Positions 24,699 to 34,600 of a DNA stretch of 50,293 nucleotides are shown in pieces. The position numbers and the translations under genes are program-made. The DNA is from Cupriavidus basilensis (GTDB lineage Bacteria > Pseudomonadota > Gammaproteobacteria > Burkholderiales > Burkholderiaceae): assembly GCF_029335485.1 (NCBI RefSeq), contig NZ_JARJLM010000006.1:1-50293 (forward strand). Direction: 5' to 3'. The notes under the pieces were generated by a model, which saw only the letters and a program-made list of their open reading frames with translations, was not told the DNA's origin and did no database searches. How positions within the stretch are numbered: position 1 is the stretch's first letter; each line of letters starts with the position of its first letter.

Positions 24699-25317
24699 CG
24701 TCCCACTCCCGCACGCGCTTGCGCGTTGCCACATTGGCGAAGCTGTCGAGGGCGCGCTGCAATCGCGCGCGATCGAACGACGGCAGCTTGTCCCGCGCCT
24801 GGCGCAACACCGCATCGCGGTCCTCGGCCAGATCGTTCAGGTTGTTCAGCAGATCGACGAACAGAAACTCTGGCGTCAATTTTTTTGGAAAGCGCGGCTT
24901 CACCCGAAAATCGAACTGGCGGTTGCCGAGCTTGAAGACGCCGTGGCGCTTGTGGTTGTAGACCAGTGTTCGGTTGTACAACTGCGTCGTGCCCAGGCCG
25001 ATGGCGTTGTAGGCGGAAGGCGAAAACACCAGGAAATCCTTGTCGCGGAGAAAGCCGCCGACCACTTCCACGTCGTCTGGCGGCAGCGGGCCGAAGCTGG
25101 ACGTTCGTGGCGCGTAGTACAGGCCCTGCGCCAGCTTCTTGAGCTGGCCGGAGGCCACCAGCTCACGCAAGTGCCGGTCGACCGCATTGGACATGCGGGC
25201 CAGGTCCTCGCGCCGGTACACACGGCCCGCGCGCAACCCGTCCGCGAGATGCGCGGTGGCACGTCGCAAGGACTTGACCGGATTGGGTGCGGTGGCAGCC
25301 ACGGCATGAATTTCCAT
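24691..25317 (-). CDS. abiEi: AbiEi-type antitoxin / transcriptional regulator
   Basis: The ATG at 25317 (MEIHAVAATAPNPV) is the best start in a tight region; 208 residues. An N-terminal winged-helix domain (LRAGRVYRREDLARMS, then VDRHLRELVASGQLKKLAQGLYYAP) is followed by the conserved AbiEi core (FLVFSPSAYNAIGLGTTQLYN, LVYNHKRHGVFKLG). Known: it represses the abiE operon and neutralises AbiEii. It overlaps the toxin gene by 8 bp. The promoter should lie in 25318-25509, shared with the divergent ChrB-like gene. Confidence 0.9.
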   Translation of the reverse strand: MEIHAVAATAPNPVKSLRRATAHLADGLRAGRVYRREDLARMSNAVDRHLRELVASGQLKKLAQGLYYAPRTSSFGPLPPDDVEVVGGFLRDKDFLVFSPSAYNAIGLGTTQLYNRTLVYNHKRHGVFKLGNRQFDFRVKPRFPKKLTPEFLFVDLLNNLNDLAEDRDAVLRQARDKLPSFDRARLQRALDSFANVATRKRVREWDDG

Positions 25318-25474
25318 TGAGATTTCATGCAATTTTAGCCCGTGTACCGTCGTTACGCCAGCACGAGACTGCTTCCGTGCGCTCCCGGCCGTCGTCACAG
25401 CCAATGACGACGGACCTTCGCTCGCCAGCCAGACTGGCTTCGGAATTCACGCTCCCATTCACACTGATTGCAGA

Positions 25475-25492
25475 TATAATGAAACCATGGTT
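25475..25492 (+). promoter_or_regulatory. -10 element and overlapping palindrome ahead of ChrB-like gene
   Basis: TATAAT (25475-25480) is followed 2 nt later by the perfect palindrome AACCATGGTT (25483-25492), which would cover the transcription start. The predicted 5' leader is only ~20 nt, and no Shine-Dalgarno precedes the ATG at 25510. No good -35 is visible, consistent with activator dependence or a repressor bound at the palindrome. Confidence 0.55.
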
Positions 25493-25509
25493 ACATTAAA
25501 ACTGTTTCT

Positions 25510-26052
25510 ATGAGTTCACAGAACTGGCTACTGCTGACATACAAGGTGCCGCCTGAGCCCGCCAAGAAGCGCATCGCGCTGTGGCGCAAGCTCAAGGGCA
25601 TGGGCGCCGTCTATCTGCAGAACGGGGTTTGCCTGCTCCCCAAATCCGACGATCACGCCCGCCGTCTCAAGATCATCGAGCACGACATCCAGGAAATGTT
25701 TGGAGACGCCGTTCTGCTGGAAACGGTCGCACTGGATCAAGCTCAGGAAGACAAAGTGGTGGCGCGCTTCAAGGCGGACCGCGACGAGGAATACGTCGAA
25801 TTCCTCGACAAGTGCAAGGACTTCGAGGCGGAGATTGCCAAAGAAACGGCGGCCAATCACTTCACCTACGCCGAACTCGAAGAAAACGACGTCGACCTGA
25901 AAAAGCTCCAGACCTGGCTCGAGAAGATTCGCAAGCTCGATTTCTATGGTGCGGCTCTCGCCGCTGAAGCACAGCGTCGCCTCCAGGCCTGCGAGGCCCT
26001 GCTGGATCGCTACGCCAAGCAAGTCTTCGAAGCACAGGACGAGAACCGATAG
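25510..26052 (+). CDS. ChrB N-terminal-domain protein (chromate-type regulator/sensor)
   Basis: 180 residues. The start MSSQNWLLLTYKVPPEPAKKRIALWRKLKGMGAVYLQNGVCLLP, read in pieces, matches the ChrB N-terminal domain (WLLLTYKVP, then a basic helix and GAVYLQNGVCLLP). The rest is a helical region rich in Glu and Lys. The C-terminal ChrB domain is absent, so this is the short form. Known: ChrB proteins regulate or assist chromate resistance. It precedes an MFS transporter by 11 bp in an operon, so it may regulate that exporter. The leader is short and lacks a ribosome site. Confidence 0.7.
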   Translation: MSSQNWLLLTYKVPPEPAKKRIALWRKLKGMGAVYLQNGVCLLPKSDDHARRLKIIEHDIQEMFGDAVLLETVALDQAQEDKVVARFKADRDEEYVEFLDKCKDFEAEIAKETAANHFTYAELEENDVDLKKLQTWLEKIRKLDFYGAALAAEAQRRLQACEALLDRYAKQVFEAQDENR

Positions 26053-26063
26053 CAGGACCTTCC

Positions 26064-27269
26064 ATGACAAAAACCACCTCGACGCTCAGCCAGATCCCTT
26101 CCGGGGTCTGGGTCCTCGGCTTTGTCAGCCTGCTGATGGACATCTCCTCCGAGATGATCCACAGCCTGCTTCCACTGTTCATGGTCGGCACGTTGGGGGC
26201 CAGCGCCTTGGCGGTCGGACTGATCGAGGGCCTGGCCGAGTCCACCGCGCTGATCGTCAAGGTGTTTTCCGGGGCGCTCAGCGACTACCTGGGCAAACGC
26301 AAGGGGCTGGCGGTACTGGGCTACGCGCTGGGAGCGCTGAGCAAGCCGCTCTTCGCCATCGCGCCGGCCATGGGCATGGTGCTGGGGGCGCGCCTGCTTG
26401 ACCGGGTCGGCAAAGGGATTCGGGGCGCACCACGCGACGCGCTGGTGGCCGACATCGCGCCGCCCGAGTTGCGGGGCGCGGCGTTTGGACTTCGCCAGTC
26501 GCTCGATACCGTGGGCGCCTTCCTTGGGCCGCTGCTGGCCGTCGGCCTGATGCTGCTGTGGGCCAACGACTTCCGCGCGGTGTTCTGGGTTGCAGTGATT
26601 CCCGGTGCGCTTGCCGTCGCACTGCTGTTCATCGGCGTGCGCGAGCCGCAACGGCACGTTGGAGAGAAGCGCAGCAATCCCATCCGGCGCGAAAGCCTCA
26701 GGCGGCTGAGCTGTGCGTACTGGTGGGTGGTCGGTATCGGTGCCGTGTTCACGCTGGCACGGTTCAGCGAAGCGTTCCTCGTGCTTCGGGCGCAACAGGG
26801 CGGCATCCCTGTCGCCCTCGTGCCTCTGGTGATGGTGGCCATGAATCTCGTCTACTCGGTATCAGCCTACCCGTTCGGCAAGCTGTCCGACCGCATGAGC
26901 CACTCGACGCTGCTGGCGCTGGGCCTGGGCGTGCTGGTTGCCTCCGATCTGGTGCTGGCACTCAACGACCATTGGTCAACTGTCACCGTCGGCGTCGCGC
27001 TGTGGGGCATCCACATGGGCATGACCCAGGGTTTGCTCGCGACGATGGTGGCCGACACGGCCCCGGCCGACCTGCGCGGCACCGCCTACGGCTTTTTCAA
27101 CCTGGTCAGCGGCATCGCCATGCTGGTGGCCAGCGTCGTGGCCGGCCTGTTGTGGGATCGCCTCGGCGCATCCTTCACCTTCTATGCGGGTGCAGGGTTT
27201 TCCGTGGTCGCACTGGCAGGCCTCACCATCCGGCAGCGCCTCTCCCCACGAACCCATCTGGCGTCTTGA
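26064..27269 (+). CDS. MFS transporter
   Basis: 401 residues with twelve hydrophobic segments. The MFS A-motif between helices 2 and 3 is present as SGALSDYLGKRKGLAVLGYALGA, read as G-x-x-x-D-x-x-G-R/K. A second copy-like segment, PFGKLSDRMSHSTLLALG, lies in the C-terminal half. LLDRVGKGIRGAPRDALVAD is typical of a family of MFS exporters adjacent to ChrB-like or two-component genes. Likely proton-driven export of a small inhibitor or metal oxyanion. Follows ChrB-like by 11 bp. Confidence 0.85.
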   Translation: MTKTTSTLSQIPSGVWVLGFVSLLMDISSEMIHSLLPLFMVGTLGASALAVGLIEGLAESTALIVKVFSGALSDYLGKRKGLAVLGYALGALSKPLFAIAPAMGMVLGARLLDRVGKGIRGAPRDALVADIAPPELRGAAFGLRQSLDTVGAFLGPLLAVGLMLLWANDFRAVFWVAVIPGALAVALLFIGVREPQRHVGEKRSNPIRRESLRRLSCAYWWVVGIGAVFTLARFSEAFLVLRAQQGGIPVALVPLVMVAMNLVYSVSAYPFGKLSDRMSHSTLLALGLGVLVASDLVLALNDHWSTVTVGVALWGIHMGMTQGLLATMVADTAPADLRGTAYGFFNLVSGIAMLVASVVAGLLWDRLGASFTFYAGAGFSVVALAGLTIRQRLSPRTHLAS

Positions 27270-27432
27270 CGCAGGGCGACGCCGCTGCGCCCGCAGACCA
27301 TGCCCATCGGCGAATTCTTCGACGCGCGCACTTAGCGACGCGTCGCGGCGGAAATCAGGTTCGGCCTGAAACCTGCCCCATGGTGCTATTCCGCGTGACT
27401 CGAGCCCGAACTTAGGGCTCGGCGCCAGCCTA

Positions 27433-27519
27433 TCGCCTACCAAGGGCCGCGAATCGATCCGTCCGATCGCCGTCGAAAAGTCCAACTGGCTGTTTGCCGA
27501 CGGTCTGCGCATGGGGAAC
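27433..27519 (+). pseudogene. IS66-type transposase (TnpC) fragment
   Basis: The frame reads RESIRPIAVEKSNWLFADGLR, which fits the C-terminal 'ENAIRPIAVGRKNWLFAGS' region of IS66-family transposases with scattered changes. No start, other domain or inverted repeats are nearby. The surrounding 27270-27608 otherwise holds no gene. It marks past insertion at the edge of the accessory block. Confidence 0.55.
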
Positions 27520-27608
27520 CCGTCCCGCCCGGCCACGCGCCCAGAGTTGAAGACAGCAACCGTTCGGCGGGTCCGGGAAGACGATCAGCGTTTTAGGACT
27601 GTCTTACG

Positions 27609-27627
27609 ATAGGCGTATTTAGCCTAT
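27609..27627. promoter_or_regulatory. Operator-like dyad upstream of the XRE regulator
   Basis: ATAGGC (27609-27614) and GCCTAT (27622-27627) form a perfect inverted repeat with a 7-nt spacer (GTATTTA). It lies ~40 nt before the XRE gene start and overlaps a TATACACT/CATAAT region that could be the promoter. Typical spacing for autoregulation by an HTH repressor. Confidence 0.6.
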
Positions 27628-27665
27628 ACACTGGCAGCATAATCCAACCCTTTACGGGGCGAGCC

Positions 27666-28199
27666 ATGCAGAAGATGATCGTCATCCCAGCGCAGATCCG
27701 TGCCGGCCGAGCACTGCTCGACTCGTCGCAAGATGAACTCGCCAAGGCGGCTGACGTAGCGCTCACGTCGGTCCGCGATCTCGAAAGCCAGAAGCGCGCG
27801 GTCGCGGCGAACAGCGGCACAGCCGCCGCTTTCCGCCGCACGCTGGAGAACGCTGGCATCGAGTTCTTGCCCGGTACTGCGGACGGCGGTCCAGGGGTAC
27901 GGCTGATCGCGAACCGCCCGAACCTGGCCCGCCGGCCGACGACGATGACCAAGTGGGACGGATTGCCGTTCACGATCGAATGGCAAGGCAAGGAAGTGAC
28001 GGTGTTCCTCACCCGCGAGGCGATCGAAGATCTCGGCCGGCACACCGGCACCGAAGAGGACGCCGTCTATCTCAAGACCTTAGACAAGTTTCGCGGCAGC
28101 ATCCTCGACGGCGTGCGCGCCGCGCTCGCCGATCCCAAGAATTTCGATCGGCAGGGCAATCTTCGGTTGACCGGCGCCTATCTGCCCGAGTTGACCTGA
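27666..28199 (+). CDS. XRE-family HTH regulator with DUF1488-like C-terminal domain
   Basis: 177 residues. The N-terminal helix-turn-helix is clear: RAGRALLDSSQDELAKAADVALTSVRDLES, read in pieces (~residues 12-41). The linker ends in ARRPTTMTKWDG, then a second part (FTIEWQGKEVTVFLTREAIEDL, FRGSILDGVRAALADPKNFDRQG) resembles the DUF1488 fold. The gene is 3 bp upstream of the HEPN gene, so it is the likely regulator of the cassette. Confidence 0.7.
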   Translation: MQKMIVIPAQIRAGRALLDSSQDELAKAADVALTSVRDLESQKRAVAANSGTAAAFRRTLENAGIEFLPGTADGGPGVRLIANRPNLARRPTTMTKWDGLPFTIEWQGKEVTVFLTREAIEDLGRHTGTEEDAVYLKTLDKFRGSILDGVRAALADPKNFDRQGNLRLTGAYLPELT

Positions 28200-28202
28200 C
28201 CC

Positions 28203-28883
28203 ATGAGCGCGATTGAAGAACTGCTCAAGGAATACCGCGGCGAAGTCAACGTCGCTGCATCCAGCTTCTACGCCTGGAAGAACATCAACAACCTGGCCGC
28301 GAACGACACTGCATTGTTTCAGGCGTTGCAGCGGAATGCGCTGTCATGGAACCTAATTGTGCATGCGCTGCAAATCGCGTTCTTTTCGGCGCTTGGGCGA
28401 CTCTTTGATCGCGACAAGCGCTCGCTCACTGCCCGCACGTTCATCAGCCAATGCGAGGTGGCCCTCAGCCAATTCAGCAAGCCCGCGCTTGAAGCACGTC
28501 GACTGGCCAGCAACCACGGTGTTAGGCCGGATTACTTGGATGGGTACCTGCTCGGCGTGTACGAGCCGGTCGCTGCCGATTTCCAAGCGCTCGCGGATGC
28601 GATCGGACCGTGGGAGGCTGTGTACAACACCAACTACCAGCCGATTCGGAACAAGCTGATCGCCCACAAAGATGTGGCAACGATCGGCGGCAAGGACTCG
28701 CTGTTTGCGAAGACAAAGATCGAGGAGGTGGAAGCGATCCTCGAAATCTTGCATCAGGTTGCCGCAGTCGTCGAACAGCTTTTCAACAACGGCAGACTGA
28801 CCAATTTGATCGACCACAAACTGCGCGAAGAAGAATACGTTCGCCGGGATTTGGAGAGTCTCCTGCGCAAAGTTGCCGCATGA
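28203..28883 (+). CDS. HEPN-domain protein (AbiU2-like)
   Basis: 226 residues. A HEPN-type R-x5-H motif, RNKLIAH, is at ~149-155, followed by KDVATIGGKDSLFAKT and a helical C-terminus (EEVEAILEILHQVAAVVEQLFN), matching the layout of the AbiU2-like HEPN family. The preceding helical N-terminus (LSWNLIVHALQIAFFSALGRLFDRDKRSL) is also typical. Known: HEPN proteins are metal-independent RNases common in toxin-antitoxin and abortive infection. Inference: the effector of an XRE-HEPN-membrane cassette. Confidence 0.65.
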   Translation: MSAIEELLKEYRGEVNVAASSFYAWKNINNLAANDTALFQALQRNALSWNLIVHALQIAFFSALGRLFDRDKRSLTARTFISQCEVALSQFSKPALEARRLASNHGVRPDYLDGYLLGVYEPVAADFQALADAIGPWEAVYNTNYQPIRNKLIAHKDVATIGGKDSLFAKTKIEEVEAILEILHQVAAVVEQLFNNGRLTNLIDHKLREEEYVRRDLESLLRKVAA

Positions 28884-28917
28884 CGAGAAAGCCACCCACG
28901 CAAGAGCGCATCACCCC

Positions 28918-30687
28918 ATGACAATCGACGGCCTCCTGACCTTCCTCGCGCTGCTGATTGCCGTCTACACAATCATGTCGCGGGCACAGCGCCTGAATCT
29001 CTCTCTGAAAATCCGCATTTGGCATTGGGCAGCAATCATCCTGCTACTGCTGGCCGTGCATGTCCTCGAACTTCCCAAAATCGTTGCCGCCCTCCCGAGA
29101 GTGCCGCCAGTCGCCGATTGGGTCCTTGAGCCGAAAGAGGCCGCGTATTTGCTCCTCCTTGCGGGCGCACTCTGCCTCGGGGTGCTCATCCACTTTTCAC
29201 CGCTTCCGCGCAGCCGCGTGCGGCGGCTTGGCCAACTGATTGATGAGCTCACAGTAAACGGGCAAACGGTCGAAGTCCTGGCCCTCCTGCAGACGCACCT
29301 GGATCGCTTGGTCCGCATCTACAAGGGCGACTTCCTGTTACCGCGACTACGGGCGCGGTTGGTCTCGAGGGACCGGTTCAATCGAGGGCCGGATCTGGAA
29401 CGTCTCGCCGAACAGTTGCTTCAGTTGGCCCCAGGAGAGCCGTTAAGGCCGCCCAGGCGCACTCTCATTGAGAGGGCGAAACACGTAATCGGCAGTATCC
29501 CGTCGCGACTGGGGGAGTTGCTTCCCTCTGCTGAAACGCAGCAAGAAGCCGTAGGCGTGATGCTGCGATCGACTCTTCTACGCCCGGAATGTGTGCAGGC
29601 GATCGCCAAGTCGCAGGCGCACTTCGGATTGCGCGTGCTCGCAATGGATGCACAGGAACGGTTCCACTTTTCCGATGAATTCTTGCGCGCCTTGATGCTA
29701 GATACGTCGAGCATTCTTTATTGGGAGATCAGGAACAATCAGAACTACGCGCGCGGACATCGCTACAACTTGCCCGAAGGCAATCGACTCCTCCGGTACC
29801 TCTTCGCCGACGCCAAGAATGCCGAAGCCTTGGGCGTCTGGGAGCCGGTTGGAGAGGCAGTCATCGCTGAGCTTGATCGGCGCCACCGCAGCGAGACCGA
29901 TCGGTACAACGATAGCTTGATGGACTATCGTGACCGATATCAGTGGAAGTGCCCAGTGTTCGTCGGCATCCGGTTCTTCGACATCATGGTATCGGAGGCG
30001 ATCGCGCAGAACATTTGCTGGCACATGTGGCTCTACTACTATCCGCATTTCGTGGATGGCATCTGCCGAAACTATGCACCGGACGAGCAGCGCGTCGAAC
30101 TCGACGATGAATTTCCAACTGTGTACAGCTTCCTCCTGTACGAGATCGTGTCGACACTCCGTCACTGGATCGCCGAGGTCCGTGACCTGCCGCCCGATCA
30201 AGAAAACATCGTGCTTGAGGATGACGCGCTCACACACGAAAACGGCAACATCATCAAGAGCAGCATTCTCGTGCTCGGCATGTGCCTGAAGACAATCCTG
30301 GTCACGGAGCGCATCCCGCCTCGGCTTAAGTCTTATCTCGCCTCGATCGGGCTCGATCTCTTTCTCGATTTCGTCCGCGTCCCGAAATTGGCGAGCTATG
30401 CCGGCGTTCTTCGAGCCTCTCTTTTGGCCGGCGGGTTCGACCACCGAGACACCGAGAGCGCCGCCTATACGGGGAACTTGATCGCAGCGGTGGTCCGCAA
30501 CGACAACGTGCCCCATCGACACGGGGATGTCACCGCACTCCTGGATGACCTCTTGCAGCAGTTCGCAGAGTCAGCGGAGCTGGACAGCCTCGCGCAATAT
30601 GTCGACGTGCAACACATCGGTGACCATGAAGTTAGTGTTGCCGGCGGACACGGGGGGCGCCGCTACACCATGGCGCGTCGGGCCTGA
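28918..30687 (+). CDS. Large membrane-anchored protein of the XRE-HEPN cassette
   Basis: The ATG at 28918 is preferred over an upstream TTG. 589 residues. Two or three N-terminal membrane helices are visible (GLLTFLALLIAVYTIM; HWAAIILLLLAVHVLEL; AAYLLLLAGALCLGVLIHFS), then a ~470-residue soluble part with many aromatic and charged residues (RYNDSLMDYRDRYQWK, ICWHMWLYYYPHFVDGI). I do not recognise the soluble part. It starts 34 bp after the HEPN gene on the same strand. Could be a membrane sensor or effector paired with the HEPN protein. Confidence 0.6.
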   Translation: MTIDGLLTFLALLIAVYTIMSRAQRLNLSLKIRIWHWAAIILLLLAVHVLELPKIVAALPRVPPVADWVLEPKEAAYLLLLAGALCLGVLIHFSPLPRSRVRRLGQLIDELTVNGQTVEVLALLQTHLDRLVRIYKGDFLLPRLRARLVSRDRFNRGPDLERLAEQLLQLAPGEPLRPPRRTLIERAKHVIGSIPSRLGELLPSAETQQEAVGVMLRSTLLRPECVQAIAKSQAHFGLRVLAMDAQERFHFSDEFLRALMLDTSSILYWEIRNNQNYARGHRYNLPEGNRLLRYLFADAKNAEALGVWEPVGEAVIAELDRRHRSETDRYNDSLMDYRDRYQWKCPVFVGIRFFDIMVSEAIAQNICWHMWLYYYPHFVDGICRNYAPDEQRVELDDEFPTVYSFLLYEIVSTLRHWIAEVRDLPPDQENIVLEDDALTHENGNIIKSSILVLGMCLKTILVTERIPPRLKSYLASIGLDLFLDFVRVPKLASYAGVLRASLLAGGFDHRDTESAAYTGNLIAAVVRNDNVPHRHGDVTALLDDLLQQFAESAELDSLAQYVDVQHIGDHEVSVAGGHGGRRYTMARRA

Positions 30688-30924
30688 AGACGGTATCTGC
30701 TGAGTTAGCTGCCGCCCGGTTCGTCTATGCCGTACTCGTGGGCCACGGTGAGCGACTCGCTCAGGCGAATGCCGGTACTGGGTTTTAGTTAGCATATCTG
30801 ATGCAGTGCACCGCCGCCATCGGCCTCGTAGGCCCGACCTTCGGCTGCCCCCCGCGCGGAGTGCTGCATCCGCGATCCGTCAACATGTAGGTCAAATACT
30901 CGCTTTGTCGGCCCGTCACTGTGC

Positions 30925-31470
30925 ATGAACAAGATCACCCTCACCATCGGCAAAGTTGTACTGAGCCTTCCTATCGCATATGGGCTTGCATACCCCTTCC
31001 TTTACCCAACGGCAGGCGGAGGCGTTCTCGGCGAGAAGGAAATGCTCGGGACGACAGGCAGCGCAGTTGTCGCCCTGGTCTTCCTGATGCTGGTTTTACT
31101 CTACGCGAACGATCTCAAAACCACCCTGACATTGGTCCATCGAGAATCGCGGGCGGCCGAACCAAGCAGTGTCTGGTTGATGTTCTTGCTCCCCTACAAC
31201 TTCATTGAAGATTTCTTCATCATTTCCAATGTCGCAAAGTCGCTGGAATCAGAGGCCCGCATCAGTCCGGCGCTTGCGAAATTGAAATCGTTTGGCAGGG
31301 CAAGCGGCTTCGGCTGGTGTCTTGCGCAAGTCATCTCTCTGACACCCAACAGCGCCGGGTCAGTCGCTGGCATCGCGGCAATAGTGCTCTGGATATGGCA
31401 CTGGATATTTGTGCGCCGGACAAACAGCGTACTGAAATGGAGCAAGACCTCAACAACCGCGCCCGCATGA
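30925..31470 (+). CDS. Small polytopic membrane protein
   Basis: 181 residues with about four hydrophobic segments (KVVLSLPIAYGLAYPFLYP, TGSAVVALVFLMLVLLYAND, VWLMFLLPYNFIEDFFII, SVAGIAAIVLWIWHWIFV). No family recognised and no clear Shine-Dalgarno. It sits 237 bp after the large membrane protein gene. The preceding 30688-30924 has nothing recognisable. Converges with the 1,102-residue gene. Confidence 0.6.
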   Translation: MNKITLTIGKVVLSLPIAYGLAYPFLYPTAGGGVLGEKEMLGTTGSAVVALVFLMLVLLYANDLKTTLTLVHRESRAAEPSSVWLMFLLPYNFIEDFFIISNVAKSLESEARISPALAKLKSFGRASGFGWCLAQVISLTPNSAGSVAGIAAIVLWIWHWIFVRRTNSVLKWSKTSTTAPA

Positions 31471-31600
31471 ACCCGCAGGCGGGCGCACAGGTGCCAAAGA
31501 GACCTGTCTTCAGAACCGTGTTACGCAAGTACCGAACTCGCTGCCAATGCGAGGCGGCGATATCAATCCTATGGCACCGCCCGCATAAGTGCCGCATGCA

Positions 31601-34600
31601 TCACACAGTCATCGTACGCTCTTCCGTTTCATCCAATCTTTCGACCAAATCAGCTCGCCAGACGACGTACAGCGTGTCGACCCGTTCCTTACCTCGTTCG
31701 TAGGCGTCAAACGAGGCCTCCACGCGCTGTGGGGCTTCGTGCAACGACCGCACTTCCGTGGCGGACTCAGATTGCCGCGACCACGCGGGTGTGGCTCGCT
31801 TGATGTAGCGACTCTGAATATGCTCCTCGATGGCCCGTCGATTGGACATCAGGTGCATTCCGGTGGGCGCCGGAAACGCCACGCTGGCCAGGCCGTTGGC
31901 CTCGGCAATTTGGACAGCCACCGCGAAAAAGCTCGCCACGATGGAATCGGCAGCGTGTCCAGCAAGCATCTCGTCCGTCGGGTTAAGTGCACGGATGACC
32001 AGGCTCGGCCGAATCGGGTCGATTGCCGGCACGACCTCGACGTATAGCAAGGCCATGCCCGCCAGGCGCTGTCCCTCCGGATCGAACACCAGCAAGTGCG
32101 ATTGGCGCGCCTCTCTCCACATGTCGACGTTTGCAGCCGTACACAAACTGACCGCCGATTTTGCGAAGAATGCCGCTGGATGCTTGGACACGACAGCCTT
32201 GAGCGCGGTGGTCTCGTGGCCGGCGCTGCTCGCCTTGCCGAACTTGCGCCACTGACGGCGTGCCCATGCCAGGTAAATCGGCAGGACCTTATCTCGAACC
32301 CGCATCAGGCTTGACCGGAGCCGAGCCCGGCCGTCCTCCGCTTCCGCCCGGTGTGAAATCTGCTCAAGACGGGAAGCCCAGTGGACTGCTTCGTCGTCAT
32401 CGAAGCGCTGCACGAAGCGCTCCAGATGAGCATCCAGCGCATCGGGCAAAACCACATCGAACAGCGCGATCAGTTCTCCCATGCGTTGATAGGCGATCAG
32501 GCTCTCCTCGTCGATCAGGGTCAGCGCCTCGAATCCTTCGCGGATCCATTGCGCGGCAACGTCATCCTCGCGCGCGATGGCCAACAAGCTTCCCAAGTGC
32601 AGCGCAAGCGACCCGATGTCCGCTGAAGGCTCGCTCAGCTGTTTGGGACTCAGATGCTGGCAGGCGGTGAACATGTCGTGGAAACAACTTGGTGCGAAGC
32701 GCCCAGCAAACTTCGCTGCCCTGCAAAGGGTAAAGAAGCCGTTGCGATCCAAAGGCCGCTGAATCTGCCAGCGGGCCTGCGTCCACGACATCGGATAGTG
32801 GGAGCGGAGCTTGAGCCCATCCACGTCACGTTCTCTGCCGACCACGCCCGGCCACTGCGATGTCACCGTATCGGCCGTCGTACGATAGATCAGGGCGATT
32901 GCATCCACTTCGAAGGGACTCAGGCTGGAGCCGGTCGGTCCTCGCCCATCCAGCAAGTCCGCCAGCAGCGGCGTCAGCCGGGCGAGCCTTATCTCGAGGT
33001 CATGCTCGCCCTCCCAGCCGCCTTCAAAGAGGCTGGGCAGCAGCCCTCCGCCGGTTCGCCCCAGTATCACCGACAAAGCGGGCAGCATTGCCGCTCGCTC
33101 CTGACGCTCGGCCATCTCGCTCGCCCGTCGGTACGCCGACTGGGTCGCTTCGTCGGCCTGGAACGGCCAGCGCCCGATTCGGGCTACAACACGATCGCTC
33201 ACGGCACCGGCGATGCAGCGCTGATTGCCGTGCAACCGACTGAATTCCCGGCGTATGTACGCGTCGTCGAGCAGCACCTTGTCGACCGCATCGAAGGCGC
33301 CCCAGCTGCGGTAGCCGTCAATCCCCTTGGCGTCATGGTAGTACCAATCACGGATCGCCTTGAGACTTCCCAAGCTGCGGTCCTCGACCAGATAGCGCAG
33401 GAACGGCACTCCCAGCGAGACCAGCCGCAGCGCCTGCTGCAGCGCCGGCATGCCCGGCATGTCGACAGCCGAGACGAGATACTCGAACGCATCGAGGTAC
33501 CCACCTTGGCCCGCCTGCTGCACCCAGGTCGCGACGAGCGGGAGCGGTTCTGCGCGGCCTCGCTCGCCCAGGATGGCCAGGAGGCGATTGAGCGTCGGCG
33601 CCGACACGCTGACATAGCAGGCCAGGAACGCCAACACAGCGTCCGCGCCGCCATAGCCGTGATCGGCCAGCACCCTCAGAAAGGCGGCGAGATCGCGCTT
33701 GCCGGTCAGGTACACCGCGCATTGCGCGATCTGTTCAATGCCGAGCGCGTGCGGAGGCGAGACCAACAGTTTCAATGCATCGACGGGCGGCGCGCCCTGA
33801 TCGCGTTCGTCGGCCACCGACAGCAACAACTGCTGGCAACTCGCCACACCGTCGAGATCCGCTCCCAACGCGAGCAACCCGCGCACGAGCTCTGCCGAGA
33901 CGTTGCGATGCGACTCCAGCAAGGGCTTGAAGCGACCGATGTCGCCGGCGCTTCGCGCTCCGATGGTCTCGAGGATGAAGCGCCACCCCTCCGTCGGCGT
34001 CCGCCACAGCGACTCTCCGACTTGCGCGAACACCCTGGACAAGTCGGTCACGCCGGCGCCCTGCAGCAGCGCGAGGTTCGCCGCCAGCCGGTCAGGCGCC
34101 AGCGTCTCGAGGTAGAACCGGGAAACACCGGCAACCAGCTCCCGATCTATGTCATACGCCAGCAGGCATCGGATCGTGGCGCGTGCGTCGAGCAGCTCAG
34201 ACGGTTGCGGACGAACCGCATAGAATTCCCGCGCCCGCACCTTGCGGCCCGTCCATGAGAGTTCCGCGACATGCCGGATGGCGCCCTCTTCGACGAGCGC
34301 CCGCAGCAGACCACCCGGCGGCCTGCCAGGCGTCCGCGGGAAGGCCTCCATCACCGCATTCGGAACGCGAAGGCCCAGGCAAAAACCAGCCTTGAGCACA
34401 TCTAGGTCAAAGTATTGAAGGTTGCCCAATTCCCGTGTGCTTTGCGCCGGGTCGAACCGCAACAGCGCGAAGTCAAGTTCTTCACTGTAATAGTCGAAAC
34501 CAGGGGGGAGTGTGCGCTCAATGAAGTGCCGGAAGATGTGCGCACGGCCTTCGAAAGTGCGCACGCGCCGGAGCAGCCGGCGTGCTCGGTGCAGGCGCAT

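Noticed and set aside
27401-27422. CGAGCCC/GGGCTCG hairpin after the MFS gene as a terminator
   Set aside because: No T-tract follows, and it lies 130 nt after the stop; a weak case compared with 40468-40500.
32654-34258. 534-residue plus-strand open frame opposite the 1,102-residue gene
   Set aside because: Arg/Gln/His-rich shadow; the opposite frame is twice as long and has a ribosome site.
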